Source of the DNA: Intrasporangiaceae bacterium
Lineage (GTDB): Bacteria > Actinomycetota > Actinomycetes > Actinomycetales > Dermatophilaceae
Reading direction: 5' to 3'
Assembly (NCBI GenBank): GCA_012518475.1
Contig: JAAYSB010000304.1
Location: 1 to 18,390, forward strand
Length of the DNA stretch: 18,390 bases
Below the pieces are notes generated by a model. It was not told where the DNA came from. It saw only the letters and a list, made by a program, of their open reading frames with translations, and searched no databases. The position numbers and the translations under genes are program-made. Shown in pieces: positions 7,293-13,531 of this stretch (the first letter of the stretch is position 1; each line of letters opens with the position of its first letter).

Positions 7293-9395
7293 CTACTTCA
7301 CCGCCGGCTGGAGGTCCTCGAGGTGCATGCTCTCCCGAGGGGCATCGTCGCCGGGGCTGCGGTCGAGCCTGGCCGGCCACCAGAACCGGTCACCGATGAT
7401 GGCGATGATCGCCGGCACGACGACGGTCCGGACGAGGAAGGTGTCGATGAGGACGCCGACCCCGACGATGAGACCGATCTGGGCGAGCGTGATGAGGGGG
7501 AGCACGCCGAGGGCGGCGAACACTCCGGCCAGGACGACCCCGGCGCTGGTGATGACCGAGCCGGTGGCCCCGACGGCGCGCACGAGACCGACCGTGGTGC
7601 CGTGCGTCTGGGCCTCCGTCCAGGCCCGGTGCACGAGGAAGATCGTGTAGTCGATCCCGAGTGCCACGAGGAAGAGGAAGGTGAACAGTGGCACCTGGAG
7701 GTCGAGCGCCGGCCAGTCGAACAGCCACGTCCCGAGGAGCACCCCGGCGCCGATCGCGCCGAGGGAACTGAGCGTGTTCACGGCGAGCAGGATGACCGGG
7801 GCGACGAGCGATCGGAGCAGGACGACGAGGACGATCGCGGTGACGAGGAGGATGATCGGCGCGACGAGCAGCAGGTCCCTGTTGTTGCCGTCACGCGCAT
7901 CGAGTGCCTCGGCCTGGGTACCCCCGACGACTGCCGCGGAGTCGACGCGGTGGGCAGCGTCCCGGACATCCTGGACCGCGGTGCGCGCCTCCGGGGAGCC
8001 CGGGGCCGGATGGGTGCTGACGTTGAGCACCGCTGCCTGGTCGGTGCTCACGCCGGGCGTGGTCCCGTCGACAGACCCGACCGACTCGATGGCGGCCGTG
8101 ACGGCGTCGACGCTCCCGGGGTTCGTGACGACGATGAGCGGCTGGGCGTCCCCGGCCGAGAAGTGCTCGCTGAGCACGACCAGCCCGCGGGCCGACTCGG
8201 TCTCGCTCGTGAAGCGCTCCGTCGGCTGCATCCCGAGCGGGGTGCCGATGAGCGTGACGGCGAAGGCTGCGAGCGCGGCGAGGGAGACCACGAGGACCGG
8301 GACCGGTCGCTTGACGACCGTGCCGGCGACCCGGCCGAAGGCGAGGCGCGTCGGGTCGACCTGCTGACCCTCGCGGGGGATGAAGGGCCAGAAGACGCGA
8401 CGACCGCATACCGCCAACGCAGCGGGCAGGACGACGAGGGCGAACAGGAGTGCGACGAGCAGGCCTGTGCCGGCTGCGATCCCTAGGCCGCGGGTCGAGG
8501 GGATGACGGCGAGGATGAGCGTCGCGAGGGCCAGCACGACGGTCAGGTTGCTCGCGACGATCGGGGCCAGCGTCCCGCGGAGCGCGGTCGAGAGGGCGAC
8601 CCGGTGGTCGGACTCACGGCGGAGCTCCTCGCGATAGCGGGAGATGAGGAGCAGGGCATAGTTCGTGCCCGCGCCGAAGACGAGGACGCTGACGACCCCG
8701 GCGTCGAAGCCGAGGTCGAGCTCGCGGCCGATGAGGGCCGTGATACCGGCCGCGGTCTGGTCGGCGAAGCCGATGACGGTCAGCGGGATGAGCCAGAGGA
8801 TCGGCGAGCGATAGGTGATGAGGAGCAGGACCGCGACGACGGCGATCGTGGCGAAGAGCAGCCGCAGGTCTGCCCCGTCGAACGCAGCAGCGAGGTCGGC
8901 GACGAACGCGGTGCCACCGGTCACGCTGACATCGAGTCCGTCGGGGGCGGCGGCGGCCACCGCGTCACGGACCCCGTCGACGATGTCGCGGTTGCTCGCG
9001 TTGTCATGGGCGACCGGGTTGGGCAGGGCGATCATCGCTGCCTGCCCGTCCTCGGAGGGGATCGCCGGGGAGGCCTGGGCTCCGTCGGCGACCGGCATCC
9101 CGGGGGCCATCGCGTTGAGCGCACCGAGGTCGGCCTGGTCGAGCGGTGCGCCGTCGGTGCGCTCGGCGACGACGAGCAGGGGCGCGATGTCCCTGCCGGG
9201 AAGCTGCGCGAGAGCATCGTTGGCGGCTGCCGACTCAGCGGAGGCGGGAACGTCGACGGAGATGTGCAGAGTCTCGATCTCCCGCAGCGCCCCGATGATG
9301 CCGGAGCCGACGATGAGAGCGATGAGGAGCGTGATCCACGCACCCTTGCGGGTGGTGTTGAAGGTGAGCCGACGGACGGCGTTGTCCTTGCGCAT
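7293..9395 (-). CDS. MMPL/RND-superfamily transporter (first of a tandem pair)
   Basis: The 700-residue protein has the two-fold MMPL layout. It starts with a hydrophilic stretch and TM1 (about 18-37), then an extracytoplasmic domain (about 40-175), a block of five helices (about 176-335), a second TM (about 364-384), a second outer domain (about 385-507) and a final helix block (about 508-685) ending near DRFWWPARLDRSPG. MMPL proteins use the proton gradient to export lipids, lipopeptides or drugs. The usual Asp-Tyr proton-relay pair is present in the second half (Asp582-Tyr583, GIDYTIFL) but is Asn245-Tyr246 in the first half (GAGTNYALLL). It resembles the neighbouring MMPL at 9679-11892 in motif order and length, suggesting an old duplication. 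The start ATG touches the stop of a possible 36-codon leader ORF (TGATG) and has only a weak, distant GGAG of its own. The kinase gene follows after 10 nt. Confidence 0.92.
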   Translation of the reverse strand: MRKDNAVRRLTFNTTRKGAWITLLIALIVGSGIIGALREIETLHISVDVPASAESAAANDALAQLPGRDIAPLLVVAERTDGAPLDQADLGALNAMAPGMPVADGAQASPAIPSEDGQAAMIALPNPVAHDNASNRDIVDGVRDAVAAAAPDGLDVSVTGGTAFVADLAAAFDGADLRLLFATIAVVAVLLLITYRSPILWLIPLTVIGFADQTAAGITALIGRELDLGFDAGVVSVLVFGAGTNYALLLISRYREELRRESDHRVALSTALRGTLAPIVASNLTVVLALATLILAVIPSTRGLGIAAGTGLLVALLFALVVLPAALAVCGRRVFWPFIPREGQQVDPTRLAFGRVAGTVVKRPVPVLVVSLAALAAFAVTLIGTPLGMQPTERFTSETESARGLVVLSEHFSAGDAQPLIVVTNPGSVDAVTAAIESVGSVDGTTPGVSTDQAAVLNVSTHPAPGSPEARTAVQDVRDAAHRVDSAAVVGGTQAEALDARDGNNRDLLLVAPIILLVTAIVLVVLLRSLVAPVILLAVNTLSSLGAIGAGVLLGTWLFDWPALDLQVPLFTFLFLVALGIDYTIFLVHRAWTEAQTHGTTVGLVRAVGATGSVITSAGVVLAGVFAALGVLPLITLAQIGLIVGVGVLIDTFLVRTVVVPAIIAIIGDRFWWPARLDRSPGDDAPRESMHLEDLQPAVK

Positions 9396-9505
9396 CAGCG
9401 GGCAGTCTCCGGAGTCGTGGTGCGACGGGTGCTGTCAGCGGCGGGTGTGGCAGCGACGTGGGCCTTGACCGCCCGGCCGGGGGCGAGGAGGAGCAGGGAG
9501 GGCAC
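9395..9505 (-). CDS. Possible 36-codon leader ORF coupled to the downstream MMPL gene
   Basis: A GTG codon (9505-9503) has AAAGGA six bases upstream, the same ribosome-binding string that precedes the other MMPL gene of this cluster. The reading frame runs 36 codons (MPSLLLLAPGRAVKAH, then Thr/Ala/Arg-rich) and ends in TGA at 9397-9395, sharing one base with the MMPL ATG (TGATG). That arrangement suits translational coupling, since the MMPL start itself lacks a close Shine-Dalgarno. The peptide has a short hydrophobic run (LLLLA) but no recognisable family. It could equally be chance, because open frames are common at this GC content. No peptide function is claimed. Confidence 0.35.
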   Translation of the reverse strand: MPSLLLLAPGRAVKAHVAATPAADSTRRTTTPETAR

Positions 9506-9615
9506 GGCACATCCTTTGGTGCGACAGGCAACAGTGCCCTCGACGCTAGGCGGGCCGACGGGAGATCTCCTCCCGCATACCTCATCCGTTCGGTTGATCC
9601 GCCCGGCTCATCTCG

Positions 9616-9657
9616 TGGGTGGAGTGCGGGCGACTCAAGCGACCTGGACTCCACCCA
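9616..9657 (-). repeat. Inverted repeat in the gap between the two MMPL genes (terminator- or attenuator-like)
   Basis: TGGGTGGAGT (9616-9625) and ACTCCACCCA (9648-9657) are perfect 10-bp complementary arms around a 22-nt loop. The repeat begins 21 bp after the stop of the upstream MMPL gene and about 110 bp before the leader ORF. It could be a weak intrinsic terminator or attenuator that lowers expression of the second MMPL and the kinase/regulator, or an operator. No U-tract follows. The rest of the 9396-9678 gap shows only the leader ORF and a short palindrome, GGAGATCTCC (9561-9570). Confidence 0.45.
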
Positions 9658-9678
9658 GGACGCGCGGGTTGCGCGCGA

Positions 9679-11892
9679 TCAGCTGCCCACGACCTGCTCC
9701 GACGCCTCCCGCTCCTCGCGCCACAGCCGCGACGGCCACCAGATCCAGCGGCCCATGTCGACCGCGAGAGCCGGGACGAGCAGCGAGCGGACGATGAGGG
9801 TGTCGAGGAGCACGCCGAAGGCGACGATGAACGCGATCTGGGCGAGGAAGAGCAGGGGGATGACCGTGAGGGCCCCGAACGTCGCGGCGAGGACGATCCC
9901 GGCGGAGGTGATGACGCCGCCGGTCACGGAGAGGGCGCGCAGGACTCCCTTGCGGGTGCCGTGGATCTCGGACTCCTCGCGAGCGCGGGTCATGAGGAAG
10001 ATCGAGTAGTCGATGCCGAGGGCGATGAGGAAGACGAACCCGTAGAGGACCGTCGTCGGATCGCCCGACGGGAACCCGAAGAGGTGGTTGAAGACGAGCG
10101 CCGAGACCCCCATCGCCGCGGCGAACGACAGGACGTTCGCGACCATGAGGATGAACGGCGCCATGAGGGAGCGGAGCAGGACGACGAGGACGAGGAAGAC
10201 CACGAGCAGGATGACGGGGGCCACGACCCGGAAGTCGCGGTCGGCCGCCAGCCGGGTGTCGAGCTGCTGGGCGGTCTCACCTCCGACGAGGATCGCGGGG
10301 TCGATGGCCTGCAGGTCAGAGCGCACCCGCTCGACCGTGTCGACGGCGTCGCTGGAGTCCGCCGCCATCTCGAGGGTCGCCTGGACGATGACGTTGCCGT
10401 CGACGACCTGCGGTGGGGCCTCGGGGGAGAGCCCGATGTAGGGGTCGGAGAGCCCCTCCTCGGACTCGAGCCGCTGGACGACGTCCTCGGCGCGGTCCTC
10501 AGGGGCGAGCACCTGGATCGGCGATCCGGAGCCGGCGTCGAAGTGCTCGGCGAGCAGCTCCTGCCCGGCAACCGCGTCGACCTTGGTCAGGAAGAGCTCG
10601 GACTGCGAGGTGCCGCCCACCCGCAGCGTCGGCAGGAACGCGGCCGCGATGAGCAGAGCGACGGTGACGATGACCCAGGTCCGGCGGGGGTGGCGGCCGA
10701 CGGACTCGGCGACCCGGCGCCAGCCGAAGCGGTTCGCGAGCCTGTTCTCGTCCGGCTCGTCCTCGTAGCGCGGCACCGACGGCCAGAAGATCCAGCGGCG
10801 TCCGATGAGCAGGAGGGCCGGGAGGAAGGTCAGCGCGGCGAGGTAGGCGCCGGTGATCCCGAGCGCAGCCACCGGGCCCAGCCCCGAGGAGGACTTGAGG
10901 TCGGCGAGCATGAGGGCGAGCAGTCCGAGGATGACGGTCGCGGCGCTCGCGGAGATGGGCTCGATCGTCGCGCGCCAGGCCTTCTTCAGGGCCACCCACG
11001 TGGAGGTATGCCGGTGCAGCTCCTCCTTGTAGCGCGAGACGAGAAGAAGGGCATAGTCGGTCGCGGCGCCGACGACGAGGATCGAGAGGATGCCCTGGCT
11101 CTGACCGCTGACGGTGATCCAGCCGGCCTCGGCCACCTGGTAGACCACGTAGCCGGCCGCCGCAAGACCGAAGACCGCGGTGAGCAGGACGGCGAACGGC
11201 AGGACCGGACTGCGATAGACGATGAGGAGGATGACGAGGACGACCACGAGGGCAACGAGGAGCAGGATCCCGTCGATTCCGGCAAAGGCCGAGACGAGGT
11301 CCGTGATGAACCCGGCCGGGCCGGTGACGTAGGCGGTCAGGCCCTCTGCCCGCAGGTCGGACTCGATCGTGGCCCTCAGGTCCTCGACGATGAGCGACAG
11401 CGGCGTCTCGCCCTCGCCGATCGTCTCGGAGGCTTCGTCGGTCTTGAGCTGGAGGATGATCATGGCCGCCTCGCCGTCCTCGGACGGGATGAGCGGGACG
11501 GGTGCGCCGGGCGGGATGACCGCATAGTCGCTGATCGTCGTGCCGTCGGGCAGCCCGGCCTCGGCGTCGGGCAGGCTCTGCGCGAAGGCCTGCAGCCGGC
11601 CGAGGTCGTCCTCACTCAGCCCGTCCTCACGCGAGGCGACGACGATGAGTGGCAGGGTCGAGTCGTCCTGGAACTCGGTGAGGGCCTCGGAGACGATCGT
11701 CGACTCGGCGTCCTCGGGGAGGAAGGCCGAGGCCTCGTTCTCCTGGAGCTCGGACAGCGACCCGATCGACTGCCCGCCGATGCCGCCGATCGCGAACCAC
11801 ACCAGGATGAGGACGATCGCGCCGAGCGTGAGCTTCATCGGCACGCGGCCGGAGCCTTGGTCGGTGCGGGCGCGGCTGCGGATGCTGGGCAT
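9679..11892 (-). CDS. MMPL/RND-superfamily transporter (second of the tandem pair)
   Basis: A 737-residue MMPL transporter and the 5' member of the tandem. A basic start (about 1-20) precedes TM1 (about 21-38). It has outer domain 1 (about 40-200), helix block 1 (about 205-368), a basic cytosolic loop with an FWPSVPRYEDEPDENR segment, TM7 (about 404-422), outer domain 2 (about 423-555) and helix block 2 (about 556-715), ending RWIWWPSRLWREERE. Both Asp-Tyr proton-relay pairs are intact: Asp279-Tyr280 (ATDYALLL) and Asp628-Tyr629 (GIDYSIFL). The start is supported by AAAGGA seven bases upstream of the ATG. The substrate is unknown; MMPL relatives export lipids, glycolipids, antibiotics or drugs. 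Upstream (11893-12090) a TGCA pair overlaps a possible promoter. Thioesterase and MMPL genes lie on the same strand, 198 bp apart. Confidence 0.93.
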   Translation of the reverse strand: MPSIRSRARTDQGSGRVPMKLTLGAIVLILVWFAIGGIGGQSIGSLSELQENEASAFLPEDAESTIVSEALTEFQDDSTLPLIVVASREDGLSEDDLGRLQAFAQSLPDAEAGLPDGTTISDYAVIPPGAPVPLIPSEDGEAAMIILQLKTDEASETIGEGETPLSLIVEDLRATIESDLRAEGLTAYVTGPAGFITDLVSAFAGIDGILLLVALVVVLVILLIVYRSPVLPFAVLLTAVFGLAAAGYVVYQVAEAGWITVSGQSQGILSILVVGAATDYALLLVSRYKEELHRHTSTWVALKKAWRATIEPISASAATVILGLLALMLADLKSSSGLGPVAALGITGAYLAALTFLPALLLIGRRWIFWPSVPRYEDEPDENRLANRFGWRRVAESVGRHPRRTWVIVTVALLIAAAFLPTLRVGGTSQSELFLTKVDAVAGQELLAEHFDAGSGSPIQVLAPEDRAEDVVQRLESEEGLSDPYIGLSPEAPPQVVDGNVIVQATLEMAADSSDAVDTVERVRSDLQAIDPAILVGGETAQQLDTRLAADRDFRVVAPVILLVVFLVLVVLLRSLMAPFILMVANVLSFAAAMGVSALVFNHLFGFPSGDPTTVLYGFVFLIALGIDYSIFLMTRAREESEIHGTRKGVLRALSVTGGVITSAGIVLAATFGALTVIPLLFLAQIAFIVAFGVLLDTLIVRSLLVPALAVDMGRWIWWPSRLWREEREASEQVVGS

Positions 11893-11997
11893 TGGCGAGT
11901 CCTTTGATCAGTCCTGCCGTCAGGGGAGGTGGTGCAGGGGAGCGGCTACCCCGGAGAAAGTGTGCCGTGCCGAGAGACCCCGGATGAACACAGGTCG

Positions 11998-12028
11998 ATG
12001 ATCAACCCTGTGCAAACCCTATGCAAAT
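11998..12028 (-). promoter_or_regulatory. Possible promoter and TGCA-type operator upstream of the MMPL tandem
   Basis: On the minus strand ATTTGCATAGGGTTTGCAC contains two TTTGCA units 11 bp apart, about one helical turn. TTGCAT (12026-12021) could act as a -35 with a 17-nt spacer to GATCAT (12003-11998) as a poor -10. The string TTTGCACNGG also occurs in the tetR promoter (12770-12779), which suggests, but does not prove, control by the same repressor. The predicted leader to the MMPL ATG would be about 100 nt. Confidence 0.4.
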
Positions 12029-12090
12029 TCCCCTCTGCTCCCTCCGCGGCGGCGTACTACACCCTGGCAATCTCAGGTTGGGGCCGCGGA

Positions 12091-12549
12091 TCAGCGCACG
12101 AGGTTCTCCGGCATCCTGACCGCAACCACCTGGCCGGTCGCGACGGTGACGTCGTCGGCCTTCACAGTGATGTCGGTCACGACCTTGCGATCGGTGACCT
12201 CGACGACCGTTCCGTGGGCGAGAAGCTCGACGCCCATCGGGGTCGGCTTGCGGTAGTCGACGTGGAGTGATGCAGTCACGCAGCGCGGCAGCTCGTCAGT
12301 GCCGTCCCGGCGGGCGAGGACCGCGGCGCCCGTGCCCGTGCCGTGGCAGTCGATGAAGGAGGCGATCAGTCCGCCATAGACATAGCCGGGGATGGCCGTG
12401 TACTTCCTGTCCGGGGTGAGTCGCGCGATCGTCTGCTCGCCGTTCCAGAACGAACGCACCCGCAGTCCTTCGGAATTGAGTCGACCACAGCCGTAGCAGT
12501 GCGCCACGTCATCCGGATAGCGGTCCTGGAAGGCCTCGTCAGCGGTCAT
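12091..12549 (-). CDS. PaaI-family hotdog-fold thioesterase
   Basis: A 152-residue single hotdog-domain protein. It starts with a cysteine motif, HCYGCGRLNSEGLRV (17-31, Cys18 and Cys21), common in PaaI-like thioesterases. The hotdog helix follows, GYVYGGLIASFIDCHGTGTG (56-75), then the strands CVTASLHVDYRKPTPMG and VVTDITVKADDVTVATGQVVAVRM. These enzymes hydrolyse acyl-CoA thioesters in the cytosol. The canonical HGG is YGG here (Tyr58), with Asp67 and His69 in the IDCH motif; I recall a related clade with NGG in this position, so activity may use the Asp rather than the His. AAGGAG lies eight bases before the ATG. The 11-bp overlap with the preceding YjbR-like stub and the same-strand MMPL genes downstream suggest a role with acyl or lipid substrates of this cluster, which is inference. 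Confidence 0.85.
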   Translation of the reverse strand: MTADEAFQDRYPDDVAHCYGCGRLNSEGLRVRSFWNGEQTIARLTPDRKYTAIPGYVYGGLIASFIDCHGTGTGAAVLARRDGTDELPRCVTASLHVDYRKPTPMGVELLAHGTVVEVTDRKVVTDITVKADDVTVATGQVVAVRMPENLVR

Positions 12550-12694
12550 TCGACGTGCTCCTTCGCATTCGTCGCGGCGCGACAGTCAGCCACGCCTCGG
12601 TGAGGACCTCGCGCAGCTCCGCCATCGTCAGCCCGCCCAGTCTGGACTGCTGCACGAGGACGGCGTGGAAGCTGCGGACGTGGGTGCGGCGCAT
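12539..12694 (-). pseudogene. C-terminal remnant of an MmcQ/YjbR-family protein (51 codons)
   Basis: The frame MRRTHVRSFHAVLVQQSRLG, then GLTMAELREVLTEAWLTVAP, then RRMRRSTSNDR ends 11 bp inside the thioesterase gene. The stretch MAELREVLTEAW....APRRM resembles the C-terminal helix of MmcQ/YjbR-like proteins (about 115-130 residues), whose last part reads roughly ELxELLxDAWRxxAPKR. The missing N-terminal two thirds are not found upstream, where the sequence is the tetR control region and then tetR itself on the other strand. It is therefore probably a truncated relic, left where the tetR-MMPL segment now begins. It could instead be a real short protein expressed ahead of the thioesterase, but it has no visible Shine-Dalgarno. 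Family assignment is from memory of the motif only. Confidence 0.45.
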
Positions 12695-12752
12695 ACGCGC
12701 GACGCTATCGGAGGCCAGCCCGCGACACCCTCGCAATCGTCGGGTCAACGTG

Positions 12753-12800
12753 GGTGCACCTTGTGCAGATTTGCACGGTGTGCAGGTTTGACCGTAGTCT
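12753..12800 (+). promoter_or_regulatory. tetR promoter with a symmetric four-box TGCA operator
   Basis: Four TGCA boxes lie at 12755-12758, 12764-12767, 12772-12775 and 12781-12784. The gaps are 5, 4 and 5 nt, so the array is exactly symmetric about 12769.5. The central part reads GTGCAGATTTGCAC, a 5-bp inverted repeat with a 4-nt centre; the outer left part is the palindrome GGTGCACC. A possible -35 (TTGCAC, 12771-12776) is inside the array and a possible -10 (TAGTCT, 12795-12800) follows after 18 nt. The GTG of tetR is seven bases further, so the transcript would be leaderless. A repressor bound here would block its own promoter and possibly the divergent minus-strand genes. Confidence 0.6.
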
Positions 12801-12806
12801 CGCCAG

Positions 12807-13490
12807 GTGACCGAGACCGCCGCGACGCACCCTGCCGAGACGCAGCCGACCGAGACGCTCGGCCGCCGCGAGCTCAACAAGGCCCGCACGCGCGAGGCGA
12901 TCGTCGAGGCGCTGCGCGCCCTCGTCGGCCAGCAGCCGATCCACAAGGTCACCGTCGACCAGCTCGCCGAGCGGGCCGGGATCTCCCGGCGGACCTTCTT
13001 CAACTACTACGCCGGCATCCCGGCGGTGGTCTCCGAGGTCATCGGCGACAACACCCAGGGGCTGGCGGACATGATCACCGAGATCGACACCGAGCAGTCA
13101 CCGTTCGTGCGGCTGCGGGGGATCATCCAGACCGTCGGCCTGCCCCGGGAGCTCATCGAGTGGATGGGTCTCATCCACGCTCACGGCTGCCACGACGAGC
13201 CTGCCGCGATGACCTTCGAACGGATCGTGTGGGCGGACAAGGCCACCTGGCTCGAGGACACGCTCAGCGCGCGGCTCCCCGACGGCGCCGATGAGCTCTA
13301 TGTCGCCACCTTGGCCAGCACGATCATGAACACCGTGGCGACCGCGACCCGCTTCTGGGCGCTCCGGCGCGACCTCACCGAGCCGCTCGACGAGACGGCC
13401 ATCGCCGACTTCAACCACCAGGTGGACCGCGCGCTCGCGTTCGCGGAATCCGGCTGGACCTCCCCCGCAGGCAACGTGGCCCGCGACTGA
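12807..13490 (+). CDS. TetR/AcrR-family transcriptional regulator
   Basis: A 227-residue regulator. The N-terminal DNA-binding domain (about 22-80) begins RRELNKARTREAIVEALRAL and contains the helix-turn-helix VTVDQLAERAGISRRTFFNYY (48-68), a clear TetR signature. The rest is the all-helical ligand-binding and dimer domain, with no family-specific feature I can name. The first 18 residues are a Thr/Glu/Ala-rich tail, so a later start is possible, but the GTG at 12807 fits a leaderless promoter (-10 TAGTCT at 12795-12800), and no Shine-Dalgarno is seen. It is followed after 41 bp by an MMPL exporter on the same strand, a classic repressor-exporter pair in which the regulator senses the exported compound or its precursor. 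Divergent to it lie the thioesterase and two more MMPL genes. Confidence 0.92.
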   Translation: MTETAATHPAETQPTETLGRRELNKARTREAIVEALRALVGQQPIHKVTVDQLAERAGISRRTFFNYYAGIPAVVSEVIGDNTQGLADMITEIDTEQSPFVRLRGIIQTVGLPRELIEWMGLIHAHGCHDEPAAMTFERIVWADKATWLEDTLSARLPDGADELYVATLASTIMNTVATATRFWALRRDLTEPLDETAIADFNHQVDRALAFAESGWTSPAGNVARD

Positions 13491-13531
13491 CCCCACGACA
13501 ACGTCACACGCACAAGAAGGACCACTTCGCC

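Noticed and set aside
7224..9797. Two long plus-strand frames (7224-8486 and 8604-9797) opposite the first MMPL.
   Set aside because: They are shadows of the same kind: Asp/Glu/Arg/Gly-rich, no membrane segments or motifs, and no ribosome sites.
9619..11907. A 762-codon plus-strand open frame opposite the second MMPL of the tandem.
   Set aside because: It is low-complexity and charged with no recognisable fold, while the minus-strand frame has both Asp-Tyr relay motifs and proper membrane helices.
12555..12806. Plus-strand frames upstream of tetR as an additional small gene.
   Set aside because: They lack a ribosome site and recognisable sequence; the region is better explained by the minus-strand YjbR-like stub and the TGCA operator.
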